Shown: positions 54,083 to 63,786 of the stretch, piece by piece
How the letters are laid out: each line of letters opens with the position of its first letter
How positions within the stretch are numbered: the first letter of the stretch is position 1
Assembly: GCF_020905335.1 (NCBI RefSeq)
Contig: NZ_JAJJMN010000001.1
Span: forward strand, 3,348,001 to 3,412,000
Source of the DNA: Flavobacterium lipolyticum
GTDB lineage: Bacteria; Bacteroidota; Bacteroidia; Flavobacteriales; Flavobacteriaceae
Length of the DNA stretch: 64,000 bases
Direction of reading: 5' to 3'
Notes under the pieces: model-generated
The model's database searches: none
Seen by the model: only the letters and a program-made list of their open reading frames with translations
What the model was told of the DNA's origin: nothing
Program-made: the position numbers and the translations under genes

Positions 54083-54520
54083 TTACAGGCTTATTTTAAG
54101 CCACCATTTTATTGTACTTATTTTGTCAAGTTCTAACTCTGACAAACTCTGATCTTCAATTTTAGACAAGGAATTTTTCACAGTTTCAATACCATAATTA
54201 TCTTTTAGCCAAAAGGGGAGTTCTTCGACACTTTTATTCCAATTTTTTAAAATTCTCTTCAGAATTATTTCAGAGTCTATCGTTGTTTTTGGTTGAAGCG
54301 ATTTTAGAATTAAGCCCGCGTATTTTTGGTCTGTATAAATAGTTTGATCCCTGTCTTCATTTTCAAGAATTAAGATGACACCTTCAATAATTATTTCATC
54401 ATTAACTTTTGGTAAAAGTTGAATAAATTGGCGGACTCGTAAATCTCCAATTTGGTTGATAAGATCAATCGATTTTAACAATTCGTTTTTAAAGTCTTCC
54501 GCTGTTGTTGGAAATTTCAT
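54083..54520 (-). CDS. Hypothetical helical protein
   Basis: The family is not recognised. The ATG at 54520 gives 145 residues (MKFPTTAEDFKNELLKSIDL onward); an upstream ATG at 54589 would overlap the preceding gene. The protein is predominantly helical and soluble, with EDFKNELLKSIDLINQIGDL and ELPFWLKDNYGIETVKNSLS. It follows the GNAT gene on the same strand. A HEAT-like or cytoplasmic adaptor function is possible but not supported by any motif. Confidence 0.6.
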   Translation of the reverse strand: MKFPTTAEDFKNELLKSIDLINQIGDLRVRQFIQLLPKVNDEIIIEGVILILENEDRDQTIYTDQKYAGLILKSLQPKTTIDSEIILKRILKNWNKSVEELPFWLKDNYGIETVKNSLSKIEDQSLSELELDKISTIKWWLKISL

Positions 54521-54569
54521 TTTTTTTTTTTTAAATGGTCTGATGAAAAGAGCAAAGATGAATATATGC

Positions 54570-55256
54570 TTATTGTTTTTTAAAAACATTCCAAAAGCTG
54601 ATTTTTCGTCTCGTTACAAAACCTAGTTTTTCATATAAGCTAATGGCACCAATATTATTTTCGACAACATGTAAAAAAGGAGTTTTATTTTCGTCCAAGA
54701 TGTTATTGACAACATGCGAAATCAATTGTTTGGCATAGCCTTTCCCGGTGTGATCGGGATGCGTGATAATAGCACTCACTTCTGTAAAGTCATTCATTTT
54801 CATACGTTCGCCTGCGACAGCTATTAATTGGGCTTCTTTAAATATTCCATAATAATTGCCCAATAAAGGAGTTTTGGTTTTAAAATATCCCGGTTGTACC
54901 AAATTAACCAGTTGTAATAATTCGGCATTATGACTTTCGGTAAGTCTGAGAATTTCAGTACCAATCGCAAGTTGAATTTTGTCCTGAACAATCATTTGCA
55001 GACAAATCAATTCTTTGACGATTGTCAAAGAATCGTCTATTTCAGGTTTTTCACCCACTATAAAAAAAGAATCCGTTAACAACGCATATTGCTTTGTGGC
55101 CGTTAAAGTGCTTTCCGGTACTATAAAACCTCCAAACGGACAATAATCCGGATTGTAAAATTTAGTACCATCATAATCAAGGGCAAATGTGGAATGTTTT
55201 TCGAATAATGCATGCCAAACCGGATTATCTAGTTTATGGTCTTCTTTATTTGTCAT
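54570..55256 (-). CDS. GNAT-family N-acetyltransferase
   Basis: The 228-residue protein has a less conserved N-terminal half and a GNAT C-terminal half: AVAGERMKMNDFTEVSAIIT, the acetyl-CoA loop HPDHTGKGYAKQLISHV (QxxGxG-like, GKGYA) and NNIGAISLYEKLGFVTRRKI. It transfers acetyl groups from acetyl-CoA to a small amine; the target is unknown. It lies 42 bases downstream of the esterase gene on the same strand. Confidence 0.88.
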   Translation of the reverse strand: MTNKEDHKLDNPVWHALFEKHSTFALDYDGTKFYNPDYCPFGGFIVPESTLTATKQYALLTDSFFIVGEKPEIDDSLTIVKELICLQMIVQDKIQLAIGTEILRLTESHNAELLQLVNLVQPGYFKTKTPLLGNYYGIFKEAQLIAVAGERMKMNDFTEVSAIITHPDHTGKGYAKQLISHVVNNILDENKTPFLHVVENNIGAISLYEKLGFVTRRKISFWNVFKKQ

Positions 55257-55298
55257 TATTTAAAAAATAATTTTTTGGGATCGTACTATATTCGGTTT

Positions 55299-56171
55299 TT
55301 ATTCTTTCTCTTTTATAGGATAGAAAAAACGAAATGAGTTCGATGCTGCCGGGTGCAAAATCGTACCGTGATTTTCAAGCGGGAAATAATCGAAATATAC
55401 TCTTATGTTTTTACTTTTTGAAGCTTTAATTTTTTCGGTTAGTAAATTAGCATCGACTTCCATAACTCTTGGAATTTCGGTTGGTGTAAGTCCTTCTTTA
55501 CCCACTGCAATATAAATGTCTGTTTGCGGACTGAAATTTTCCTGAAAAATAGGGCTGTCGAGATTTAGTATAGAACCATTATTCCACCAAATGCTTGGGC
55601 TTACAATAACATATTTATTAAAAAGTGTCGGTTTTTTTAGTAGAATTTCTGTTCCAAGTAATCCTCCCAATGATTGCCCCATAAGGGTTTTAGAAGTATT
55701 GGCTTTGTATTTTTTTTCGATAAATGGCTGCAATTCTTTTTCGATAAAAGCAATAAATTTATCAGAATGACCGGAAGTTGGAAACCTTTTTTGGTCTTTT
55801 TCAATAGTGGTCGGGAATGTAAAGTCTCTTCTTCTGTCGACAGTTGCGATTCCCACGACAATGGATTTAGGAACCTGATTGATCCATTCAAAACTATTAA
55901 ACTGTACCAGACCGGCGATATGAATAAAATCTTCATCGGCTGAACCGTCCAATAAATAAATGACCGGATATTTTGTTGCCTCTTCGGCTTTGTAACCTTC
56001 CGGAAGATAAATATTGAGAATTCTTTTTTCTCCTAATTCTTTCGATTGAATTTCATCAATAACTCCTAATACAAATGGCTTTGCAGTTTCTGTTGGTTTG
56101 GCTTTATTGGTTTGGCAAAAGATAAAAGAGGTAGAAAAGAATAAAAAGGCAAGGATAAATAATTTGTTCAT
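55299..56171 (-). CDS. Alpha/beta-hydrolase esterase (esterase-D/IroE-like)
   Basis: With the start at 56171 the protein has 290 residues, a signal peptide (MNKLFILAFLFFSTSFIFCQ) and a secreted alpha/beta-hydrolase fold. The nucleophile elbow is GQSLGGLLG (S167; S174 from the upstream ATG), and the histidine is likely in NHGTILHPA near the C-terminus. ILNIYLPEGYKAEEATKYPV and YPVIYLLDGSADEDF resemble the esterase-D/enterobactin esterase group (COG2819). The substrate could be a siderophore or acyl ester; context does not help. Confidence 0.83.
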   Translation of the reverse strand: MNKLFILAFLFFSTSFIFCQTNKAKPTETAKPFVLGVIDEIQSKELGEKRILNIYLPEGYKAEEATKYPVIYLLDGSADEDFIHIAGLVQFNSFEWINQVPKSIVVGIATVDRRRDFTFPTTIEKDQKRFPTSGHSDKFIAFIEKELQPFIEKKYKANTSKTLMGQSLGGLLGTEILLKKPTLFNKYVIVSPSIWWNNGSILNLDSPIFQENFSPQTDIYIAVGKEGLTPTEIPRVMEVDANLLTEKIKASKSKNIRVYFDYFPLENHGTILHPAASNSFRFFYPIKEKE

Positions 56172-56306
56172 TGTGGTGGTATTTAGTGGCAATAGGGTAA
56201 AATATTATGATGTGAAACAGGAAAAATATATAGAACTAAAATACAAATTTTTGACATTCTAAAATCTTAATTAAGACGAAAAAAACTCAAAAATCGTCTA
56301 TAAAAT

Positions 56307-56338
56307 AAATCCCTTTCATCAAATAATGAAAGGGATTT
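56307..56338. terminator. Rho-independent terminator
   Basis: AAATCCCTTTCAT pairs with ATGAAAGGGATTT around a short AAATA loop. It lies between the barrel-protein gene and the esterase gene and terminates the upstream minus-strand transcript. Confidence 0.85.
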
Positions 56339-56366
56339 AATAAGTATTTAATGCTATTGAGTTATT

Positions 56367-57602
56367 TTAGAAAAAGGAATAGCCTAGTATGACAGATGCC
56401 GTAGTGAATGAAGAGTTCCAGGCAATGTAATCTTTTAGAATAGTTCTGCCAAGTTGGTATCTTAATTCTATACTGTACTTGTCGCGTAATTTTCCGCCAA
56501 TTCCTAATACTGCACTATTTCCGGATTTAACATCCAAAGTATTAATTTTAGATCCATCTTTTCTGGTGAATTCTATTTTCGAGTTTAGACCAAAATCAAA
56601 TAGTAATGATAATGAAGCATTCGCAAAGATTTTAAAATCATTATTAACAAAGAAGTAATGTCTGATTCCTATAGGCAGCTCTATTGATTTATAATCTACT
56701 TTTGCGTTTACTTCGGAACCTGCCAAATTCGAGGTTGATTTTGACTTTTCGCCACTATAGTACTGGTATGAAGGTTCTGCAATTATAGCCCATTTATTTT
56801 TATTAAAAGGTAAAATAAACTCTGCTTCGACACCCAGACTAAGACTTGTCTTAGAACCAAATTTAACATTGTAAAAATCTATATTCGAATTGTTAATCGA
56901 TAACGAACTGCTATTTAATCTTGGTCTAATGGTCAAATTAAACAAATCCTTTTTTTCTTTTGTTTCAAATTCGACAAAATGAGTATCGCTGCACTTGTTA
57001 TATTTGATGAAAAATTTGAAGAGCTGCTTGTAAGTGTAATCCAGATTTTCGTATTCTCTCTGAAGGATATTATCGCATTTTAGATCAATAAAAAGCTGTT
57101 CTCTGAAGTAATTGTTTTTCGCAATCGAAGAGTTTTCATTTACCAGATAAGTTTTGTAAATAAGCTGTTTTATTTCTGAATTATCTATCTTATAAAAGAA
57201 ACGGCTTGAGTTTCCTTCCCCGTAGGAGTAAAGTGATGCCTTTCCTTCAACATGCACTTTTAAGAAGAGCGTTTCTTCTTTTAAATCCGGATTTTTATCC
57301 GTACTCATATTTTCTATGTATCTTGAGGAGCGGTCTATTTTTACTAAGGTTTTGATGTATTTACTTTGTCCTGTGATTGCAAATTCTTTTACAATTTTTA
57401 AGTCAGCAATAAGAATGTCTTTACTTTCAGGTAGTTGATATCTAAAATTGGTTGGAGTATTTTTCCAATCCAGATTTTCAATTAAGCAATTTATTTTTTG
57501 ATTGTTTTGATTGATGAAGTAACCGTTTTCAAAAGTTATTTGCGAATAGGTGTTTAAAGTTAATATAAAGGCTAATACAAGTAATAAGAATTGTTTTTTC
57601 AT
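56367..57602 (-). CDS. Exported outer-membrane beta-barrel protein
   Basis: The 411-residue protein has a signal peptide (MKKQFLLLVLAFILTLNTYS, then QITFENGYFINQNNQ). The middle region may be a periplasmic domain (about 22-210). The C-terminal about 200 residues have alternating hydrophobic patterns (GVEAEFILPFNKNKWAIIAE, PSYQYYSGEKSKST, LPIGIRHYFFVNNDFKIFAN) ending in VILGYSFF, an outer-membrane barrel with a terminal aromatic. It is a single gene in this minus-strand run. Function is unknown. Confidence 0.75.
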   Translation of the reverse strand: MKKQFLLLVLAFILTLNTYSQITFENGYFINQNNQKINCLIENLDWKNTPTNFRYQLPESKDILIADLKIVKEFAITGQSKYIKTLVKIDRSSRYIENMSTDKNPDLKEETLFLKVHVEGKASLYSYGEGNSSRFFYKIDNSEIKQLIYKTYLVNENSSIAKNNYFREQLFIDLKCDNILQREYENLDYTYKQLFKFFIKYNKCSDTHFVEFETKEKKDLFNLTIRPRLNSSSLSINNSNIDFYNVKFGSKTSLSLGVEAEFILPFNKNKWAIIAEPSYQYYSGEKSKSTSNLAGSEVNAKVDYKSIELPIGIRHYFFVNNDFKIFANASLSLLFDFGLNSKIEFTRKDGSKINTLDVKSGNSAVLGIGGKLRDKYSIELRYQLGRTILKDYIAWNSSFTTASVILGYSFF

Positions 57603-57837
57603 TAAAATTTTGGGCTGTTATTTAGGGTTGTTTTTTTGAAGAGATCTTTTTTTGACAGCAAATATAATGTACAGAACAGTTATTGCATTACGTGAAACCG
57701 TAATACAATTGATTATCGTTTGGAAGAATGTGAGAGTGATTGTTTACAGATTGTAAGTATACGCATTAAAATTAAAATGAGTAAAGTATTTTTTCGGTCC
57801 AAATTAATACCCAAAAAAATGAATAGTTAAGTGTAAA

Positions 57838-58434
57838 TTACTTCACTTCCGTTCCTTCAAACTTTATTCTGCTATCATTTACGTGAACCAATTCGTCAAG
57901 TTCGTAGATATTTTTATAGCCATACCCATAAAGGTTAATATGTGTAGGAATGTTGAGAGCCAGCATAACAGGTTTTCTGTTGGCTAAAATCTGAGACTCG
58001 GGAGTATTTTTAGGAAGAGCCATTTTTGAAGCGAAATCTATCGGGTCGCCATTAAAATTGTTATTACAGTAAATCAGTATCCTGGTGTTAGGATCCGGAA
58101 TTAATTGATGAAGATTTTCCTGTGTAAAATCGGTAAAATCGAGATGAATAGCCCCTTTTAAGTGTTTTCGGTTGTAACGAAAATCAGAGCGTGTGTCCAA
58201 AATAACAGTATTCTCTTCATGACTCATTTTAAGAAAAAGATCGAGATTCACTAAATGATTTGCTCTGGCTTTTTCGACTTCGGTAACGAGGTTTTTAAAA
58301 TCATCGTAATCGACTAATGCTTTAGGATATTGTTGTTGCTCTGTCATTGCGGTAGAAGTTTTGGCTGTTTGTGATTGTGTAACACAGCCTGTGAAACAAA
58401 ATGATACTAAAAATAGAAGGGTTATCTTTTTCAT
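57838..58434 (-). CDS. Rhodanese-like domain lipoprotein
   Basis: The 198-residue protein has a lipoprotein signal with C17 (SFCFTGC). A rhodanese-like domain is at about 45-175, with VILDTRSDFRYNRKHLKGAI (D80) and the loop IYCNNNFNGD, whose C123 is in the position of the catalytic persulfide cysteine. The expected CXXG(X)R pattern is loose, so sulfurtransferase activity is uncertain. It would be membrane-anchored and periplasmic-facing. Similar proteins occur in many Bacteroidota. Confidence 0.8.
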   Translation of the reverse strand: MKKITLLFLVSFCFTGCVTQSQTAKTSTAMTEQQQYPKALVDYDDFKNLVTEVEKARANHLVNLDLFLKMSHEENTVILDTRSDFRYNRKHLKGAIHLDFTDFTQENLHQLIPDPNTRILIYCNNNFNGDPIDFASKMALPKNTPESQILANRKPVMLALNIPTHINLYGYGYKNIYELDELVHVNDSRIKFEGTEVK

Positions 58435-58502
58435 TTGAAATGAGGTTTATAGTTCAATATGTTTATCAGCCGGGCTCTACCGCTTTTAATAAAGTGTTAG
58501 AT

Positions 58503-59690
58503 TTATCTCCTGAATTTGTTTCTGACAATAATATCTTTTAATCTCTCTTTTAAGTCTTCTCCTGTGTCAAAAACCATTTGTTCATTGTTCGGGAAAGGAA
58601 CAGCACGTTTATTGAAGTAGTTGATATAACTGTCTTCACAGGCACTTCTGTCTCCTTTGTAGGTTGAGTAAATATTCTCAAAAATAAACTCACTGCTTAC
58701 CGGAAAAGATTGTAGTAATTGATTGGTTTTTAAATCGACATAATCCACTTTTGCTGTGATCTGGCAGGATTTAAATTGTCTGAATTCGTATACGTTTGCA
58801 CGGAGCATTCTGTAATTGTCTACTTTTATTTCTCTGCCCAGACTGTCTTTAACCGGTCTTCCTCTGCTGTCCAGAAGTGTTTTGACACCGTCTTTTATCT
58901 GTCGTTCTTTAATGAATTCCTTCTCTTTGATTTGCTCTGGTGAAATATTGATTTGCACGAAGTTTACAATCAGACTATAATCGTAAACGATGCCTTTTTG
59001 TCTTAGACTGTGGTAAACCGTCCATTTGTCATTTAATCCATAGGTTTTAAAATCGAGTAAGTCATCCTGAAGCGGTTTCGGAATGACCATATTGGTTTCG
59101 TTTTTGGCATAAACATCTACAAAATCGGTTCCTTTAAACTGTGCATCTTCCATCAGTTTTTTAGTGTTTTTGTAGTTTGGGCTAATGCTTTCCAAATAAG
59201 AAAAATCATCGTAGGCTTTTCTAAAATCCAGTTTGTTATTTGATTTTAAAAGGGCAGAAGCATTTTCATATAAATATCTCGTCAATGCAATTTTACTGCT
59301 TATGATCTGATTGCTGTAATTATCAAACTGGAATGTAGCGGTTCTTCCTTGTTTCAAGAGTTGCAGAGGCAATAAAGGTCTGATTTTTTCCTGACGATTG
59401 TTCAACTGCATGTAGGTATTGTAAGTGCGTTCGGCATTTACCGGATTTGCTTCTTTGATCATTAATTCCAGGCTACGCAAATCTCTGTCTTTGGCCTTTG
59501 CGAAAGCCTCTTCCAGCAAATACACGTAATCTTGTTTTCCTTTAGAATCTTTTTTCGTTCGTAAAGCTTCGACCGCACGGTCTATCGCTCCATCGTAATT
59601 TCCATCGCTGAGCATGGATTGGGTAGTTTTTACACCACAGGATGACAGTGCTAAAAATAATATTAAAAATAGAAGCGTAATTTTTTGCAT
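58503..59690 (-). CDS. Hypothetical lipoprotein
   Basis: The family is not recognised. The 395-residue protein starts MQKITLLFLILFLALSSCGV, with a lipobox cysteine at about 18. Two helical repeat-like segments follow (YDGAIDRAVEALRTKKDSKG, YVYLLEEAFAKAKDRDLRSL), resembling tetratricopeptide helices. A beta region comes later (YDYSLIVNFVQINISPEQIK, YRMLRANVYEFRQFKSCQIT). It may be a periplasmic scaffold. It lies next to the rhodanese lipoprotein with a 68-base gap and the same strand. Confidence 0.7.
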   Translation of the reverse strand: MQKITLLFLILFLALSSCGVKTTQSMLSDGNYDGAIDRAVEALRTKKDSKGKQDYVYLLEEAFAKAKDRDLRSLELMIKEANPVNAERTYNTYMQLNNRQEKIRPLLPLQLLKQGRTATFQFDNYSNQIISSKIALTRYLYENASALLKSNNKLDFRKAYDDFSYLESISPNYKNTKKLMEDAQFKGTDFVDVYAKNETNMVIPKPLQDDLLDFKTYGLNDKWTVYHSLRQKGIVYDYSLIVNFVQINISPEQIKEKEFIKERQIKDGVKTLLDSRGRPVKDSLGREIKVDNYRMLRANVYEFRQFKSCQITAKVDYVDLKTNQLLQSFPVSSEFIFENIYSTYKGDRSACEDSYINYFNKRAVPFPNNEQMVFDTGEDLKERLKDIIVRNKFRR

Positions 59691-59813
59691 GATATTTTTT
59701 AATTGAAGGTGTAAATATATCTTTTTTAACTTTCAACAACTATGCCTTTTTTAAAATTATTTTGTAGAGTAGATAAGGGTGCAGCTAAGCCATATTTAGG
59801 TGCTTAAGCAGTA

Positions 59814-60287
59814 TTATTCTGTTAACAGTTTTTTGATCAAGACAATTTGGCCTAAATGATAATAACTGTGTTCGATCATGGCTTCGATATTTCTTTTGTA
59901 GGTTCCGTATTTTTCGTTGACAAAGATCTGATCCAGTTTTTCGTTGGGCATTTCTTCTACAAAAGAGGCAAATTCCTCAGCAGAATTCCAGAATTTAGTT
60001 AGAAAAGCCTGCCATTCTCCCTGCGAATGAATAGGAGCGAAGTCAAAGCTGAATTTGTCTTTTATATCCAGTGATCCCCCTTTAAAAACACTATTTATTC
60101 CACTAATATAATAGTGAACATGCTGCGCCAAAAGTGAAATAGTATTAATGTTTTTGACAGGAGTTACAGCAATTTTCCAATCCAGATTTTGCAGCTGGTC
60201 TTTATAATTGGTGTTGGCAATCCAAGTTCCGTTTAAAATGACTTCTCTAAAACGATTGGTAATTTCTGCTGTACTTTTCATATTCAA
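59814..60287 (-). CDS. DinB-family protein
   Basis: The 157-residue protein has the four-helix DinB architecture. The metal-binding histidines are likely in LLAQHVHYYISGINSV (near the N-terminal third) and IEAMIEHSYYHLGQIVLIKK near the C-terminus. Members bind a divalent metal and include thiol transferases and unassigned stress proteins. A second, different DinB protein is at 63310-63786. It is 21 bases downstream of the 396-residue gene on the same strand. Confidence 0.82.
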   Translation of the reverse strand: MNMKSTAEITNRFREVILNGTWIANTNYKDQLQNLDWKIAVTPVKNINTISLLAQHVHYYISGINSVFKGGSLDIKDKFSFDFAPIHSQGEWQAFLTKFWNSAEEFASFVEEMPNEKLDQIFVNEKYGTYKRNIEAMIEHSYYHLGQIVLIKKLLTE

Positions 60288-60308
60288 AGTAGTTTGAATG
60301 TTATCGTT

Positions 60309-61499
60309 TTACTTATTATACTCAATAGTTCTTATTTTTAAATCGCTCGGCTCTCCATTTAATGATGTCTTTCTTTCAATCCAGTTGTTGTACTTATCGT
60401 ATTTATATTCATAAGTGTAAATAGATGTATGAAAAGGTTTGCCATCAGTAAACATTTGAGTTTTTTGCGAAATAAGATCACCAAAATTATTGTATGTGCT
60501 TTGTACTCTTTTATCTGTCACTCCATTATTATCAATTTCGGCTTCATCCTCAATTTGATTTCGAGTATTATATTTAAAGACAATAGATCTTTTTGAGATA
60601 TCTTTATTGTAGACTTTAATTGTTGCTATTTTATCATTTTTGTAAAATTTTCTTTCAATATAATCGTCAGTCTCTCGTCTGTAAATAAGATTTCCTTCGG
60701 CATCATATTCTTTTGTGCTTTTCTCGGTGGCATTTTTTTCTACATAATTTAATAGAAAATTATAATCTAAATTTTCTACAAGCAGATTTTCTGTTCGAGC
60801 ATAACTATAATTAAAAATGTTTTTTTCTTCATTATTAATTTTTTGAATAGAATAGATCTCAATGCTATTTATGCCTTTATTATACTTTATTTCTAGTATA
60901 TTTTTATCTTTATATAAATAGTCAACATTTACTCGTGGCTTACCTGCAGCTTGTTCCAGATTTTCTATCTTAAGAAGTCGATTATCTTGAAAAACAAAGT
61001 CTGTGACTTGTATGCCATTGTTATATTTTGTGTAATTATTATTTTTTCTATTTTTCTCTGAGTAGTTGGTTATAATTTTTAAAAGTTTGCCTTTTTCAAT
61101 TTGATGTTGAAAACCATGCCCCAAATCCTGATTGTTTTCAAATTCTATAGAACCTACAAGAGTATCATTCTTAAATATATTTGCTGAGTATAAAGAATCT
61201 TCTGTTATGCCGATGAAACTTACATATTTATGAACTTTTCCTTTAGAAAAATACATTTTCATATGAGACGAATTTGTCTTGTTGAATTTTTTATAATAGT
61301 AATGTAATGTATTTTGAAGAATTGTGTTTACATTATCTTTGTTTTTGAGACTTTGAGTTTGCTCTTCAATAAGCATTATATAATCATTAGTCAATCGTCT
61401 TAGTACGTCATCGTAAATAGGATATTCAGGAAACTTTACTTTCTGAGCTATAATGGGCATTGTAAAAAGAAAGAAGAGAAAAATTAGGGTTTTCTTCAT
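60309..61499 (-). CDS. Hypothetical exported protein with YD/Rhs-like repeats
   Basis: The 396-residue protein has a signal peptide (MKKTLIFLFFLFTMPIIAQK). Its second half carries loosely repeated YD-like motifs: EYDAEGNLIYRRETDDYIER, YNTRNQIEDEAEIDNNGVTD, YNNFGDLISQKTQMFTDGKP and YKYDKYNNWIERKTSLNGEP. Such beta repeats are common in secreted Bacteroidota proteins; no toxin domain is visible. It lies directly upstream of the DinB gene, with the same orientation and a short gap, so co-transcription is likely. Confidence 0.7.
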   Translation of the reverse strand: MKKTLIFLFFLFTMPIIAQKVKFPEYPIYDDVLRRLTNDYIMLIEEQTQSLKNKDNVNTILQNTLHYYYKKFNKTNSSHMKMYFSKGKVHKYVSFIGITEDSLYSANIFKNDTLVGSIEFENNQDLGHGFQHQIEKGKLLKIITNYSEKNRKNNNYTKYNNGIQVTDFVFQDNRLLKIENLEQAAGKPRVNVDYLYKDKNILEIKYNKGINSIEIYSIQKINNEEKNIFNYSYARTENLLVENLDYNFLLNYVEKNATEKSTKEYDAEGNLIYRRETDDYIERKFYKNDKIATIKVYNKDISKRSIVFKYNTRNQIEDEAEIDNNGVTDKRVQSTYNNFGDLISQKTQMFTDGKPFHTSIYTYEYKYDKYNNWIERKTSLNGEPSDLKIRTIEYNK

Positions 61500-61572
61500 T
61501 TTGATTTGGAAGTTTTTGTTTATAGTGAGCTTGATTTAAAATTGGTTATTGTTTTTAAATAACATTGTCGTT

Positions 61573-62127
61573 CTATTCCTGCTGAATCCACTCGTATTTT
61601 CCATCTTTAAGATAGATAATGCCGCCTCCGCAGCTTTCTTCGGCATGAATAAATATTCCGTCATTTGGCAATTTGATTTTATCCTCTTCTTTTATTTCGT
61701 CATCGCCCAAAATTTCTCCCTGATCGTTTACATTGTTCCAAACAACTTCCCCTTTTGGGGCTTTTTCGAATATTCCGGCCCAGTCGATTTCTTCAAAACC
61801 CTGATAGAGAATAGTATTTCCCATTCCGAAATAATCTGTTCGGTTTCCGTTTCCGAAAATGATTCGTAAACCGCTTTTATCACTTTTTGTACTTCTTACA
61901 ATTTCAACCTTTTCATTTTTTCCGTCACCGTCAAGATCGCATACGATTTTATTTGTTTTGTGTTTGGTCGAAATCACAATAGTATCGGAGCTATTTTGTG
62001 TTTCTTTTTTCTCAGTGGTTTGAACGTGATCTTTCGCTTTTGTTGGCGTTGTTGTAATTTCGGTTTTTGTTTCTTTTTTACAAGAGATGAAAATAAAGGC
62101 TGAGAGAAGTAAAAGTTTGAATTTCAT
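61573..62127 (-). CDS. Hypothetical lipoprotein with FG-GAP/VCBS-like segment
   Basis: The ATG at 62127 gives 184 residues: MKFKLLLLSAFIFISCKKET. The frame continues upstream to 62214 but without a signal there. The mature protein has the DLDGDGKNEKVEIV calcium-binding-style segment typical of VCBS/FG-GAP proteins, then WAGIFEKAPKGEVVWNNVND and EESCGGGIIYLKDGKYEW. It is probably an outer-membrane or periplasmic lipoprotein. The role is unknown. Confidence 0.7.
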   Translation of the reverse strand: MKFKLLLLSAFIFISCKKETKTEITTTPTKAKDHVQTTEKKETQNSSDTIVISTKHKTNKIVCDLDGDGKNEKVEIVRSTKSDKSGLRIIFGNGNRTDYFGMGNTILYQGFEEIDWAGIFEKAPKGEVVWNNVNDQGEILGDDEIKEEDKIKLPNDGIFIHAEESCGGGIIYLKDGKYEWIQQE

Positions 62128-62446
62128 GTTTTTAGATGATGATTTTGGTATCGTTTGAAGTTGCCAAAATATAAATATTTGGGCACAGTATTGTAAAAGT
62201 GTTGTTTGCAGCAATTTTAATTGCGATAGATATCAGTTGGGTGAAATTTGAAAAAATGAATTTAACACATAGAAACATAGATTTTGGTTGTAATAAAGAG
62301 AGCCGCACTAAGAAATATATTTCTTTCACATAGAATGAGATATGTGCATTTAAATGAAGTGAAACGTCTTTTTTATAGAAAATACATTGCCTAGGTTACT
62401 ATGTGTTAAAATGAATTACAGCCAATAGGTTTTATTTAGTTTTCTA

Positions 62447-62806
62447 TTATTTTCTAATTTTCACCTGATATACAATTTCCCAAAAGAGGATTGATAGAAT
62501 AGCATTGGTGAATATGGCCGTTTTAACTAAATAGGGATCGTATTTGGTAAGCAGATGTAAGTTGGCGAACTGTACGGCCAAAAATAGAGACAAAGCGGCA
62601 ATTGCAACAGAGCAGATCACATTCAGTAGAGGTTTCCACTTTAAACCTAAGAAAGAATAAATAATGTTCAAAATAGCAAAACCACAACCCAAAGTAATAT
62701 AGGGATCTGTTCCTAATTTCTCCCCCAATTGCAGTAAAAGAGAAGTTGAGGTAAGATATAAAAAGAAAAGGATTGCATAAAAGAGGATTCGTGTTTGAAT
62801 TTTCAT
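62447..62806 (-). CDS. Small four-TM membrane protein
   Basis: The 119-residue protein has about four membrane segments (ILFYAILFFLYLTSTSLLLQ, PYITLGCGFAILNIIYSFLG, LLNVICSVAIAALSLFLAVQ, AILSILFWEIVYQV). No signature of a known family was seen. It is a single gene, 73 bases downstream of a VOC protein gene. Confidence 0.65.
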   Translation of the reverse strand: MKIQTRILFYAILFFLYLTSTSLLLQLGEKLGTDPYITLGCGFAILNIIYSFLGLKWKPLLNVICSVAIAALSLFLAVQFANLHLLTKYDPYLVKTAIFTNAILSILFWEIVYQVKIRK

Positions 62807-62879
62807 TTTGATGTTTTTTGATGTTTTTTGGGAATAAAAAGGAGTTTTAAAGAATTAAATTAGCCAGTTATCATTTAAA

Positions 62880-63263
62880 TTATCCTTTTTTACTCATGTG
62901 AAGTGCGATTCTGTTTCCTTCACAGTCTTTAAATTCTGCTACCCAGCCAAATTCGCCGTTTGAGGTTATGGGAAATAAAATCTCGGCACCATTTTTTACG
63001 GCCAGATTTATAGTTTCTTCAATATCTTCAGTGTTTAAATAAACAAGAGTTCCATCTATCGTAGGTTTGTATATTTCACCTTGAGCTAAGGCTCCCGAAA
63101 TACCATTGTTGCCTTCGATAAGCGGAAAGAATGCCATTTCATTATCATGAATTCGTTCCCGTTCAAACTCAAAACCAAAAACCGCCGAATAAAATTGTAT
63201 GGCTCTTTCGATGTTGGCTACCGGGATTTCAAAATAAACAACGGGATTCGATTTGTTTTTCAT
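62880..63263 (-). CDS. VOC-family protein (glyoxalase/bleomycin-resistance fold)
   Basis: The 127-residue protein has the VOC layout: VVYFEIPVANIERAIQFYSA with F-x-S-V-F, FEFERERIHDNEMAFFPLI, then TLVYLNTEDIEETINLAVKN and ILFPITSNGEFGWVAEFKDC, ending EGNRIALHM. The metal-ligand positions (E6, H-rich segments) are compatible with a metal-dependent enzyme, but no substrate can be assigned. It lies 46 bases downstream of the second DinB gene on the same strand. Confidence 0.85.
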   Translation of the reverse strand: MKNKSNPVVYFEIPVANIERAIQFYSAVFGFEFERERIHDNEMAFFPLIEGNNGISGALAQGEIYKPTIDGTLVYLNTEDIEETINLAVKNGAEILFPITSNGEFGWVAEFKDCEGNRIALHMSKKG

Positions 63264-63309
63264 TTTGTTTGGGGCTATTTTTTTAGTGTAAGCGAAGTTA
63301 GAGAAAATT

Positions 63310-63786
63310 CTAGTTCAATTGACTGGATTTTATTTTTTCAATTTGTCGCTTGTGTCGAAGGATATGTACAATCGCATGTTCTGTAAGTTGTTCAATGTCG
63401 TACAATTGTCCCCAACCTGTTTTTATTTTTAGTGAGTCGTCAAATTGTTCTAATTCATTGTCTTTAATTTCTCGAAAAACATTTTCGGTAAAGATGAAAA
63501 CATTCATTAAGTCTTTCAGATATTCGGCAATGGTTACATGAAAAATTTTGTCAGGTCGCTGCATATTGTACCCTTTCAGATTATGAATACTGATGGCATA
63601 GCTATAACCGGAACTTACTACGTGAGACAGAATGTTTTGTATGGATTTACAATCTTCGTCCGTTGTTTTTTCGTCTATGATGTGGGTCAAAACATTATCC
63701 GGAATAGTTTTAATAATATCCTGAAGATCTGTTATTGCTTGTTCGTAGATGTCAAGCAATGCTCCAACTGCTCCTTGTCTGTTCAT
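63310..63786 (-). CDS. DinB-family protein
   Basis: The 158-residue protein starts MNRQGAVGALLDIYEQAITD and has the DinB four-helix pattern: IQNILSHVVSSGYSYAISIH with histidines that could ligate a metal, and EQLTEHAIVHILRHKRQIEK near the C-terminus. The start codon overlaps the stop of the upstream gene (ATGA, 63783-63786), indicating translational coupling with the DUF5071-like protein. The pairing with a VOC gene downstream is frequent in small detoxification-type clusters (inference). Confidence 0.85.
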   Translation of the reverse strand: MNRQGAVGALLDIYEQAITDLQDIIKTIPDNVLTHIIDEKTTDEDCKSIQNILSHVVSSGYSYAISIHNLKGYNMQRPDKIFHVTIAEYLKDLMNVFIFTENVFREIKDNELEQFDDSLKIKTGWGQLYDIEQLTEHAIVHILRHKRQIEKIKSSQLN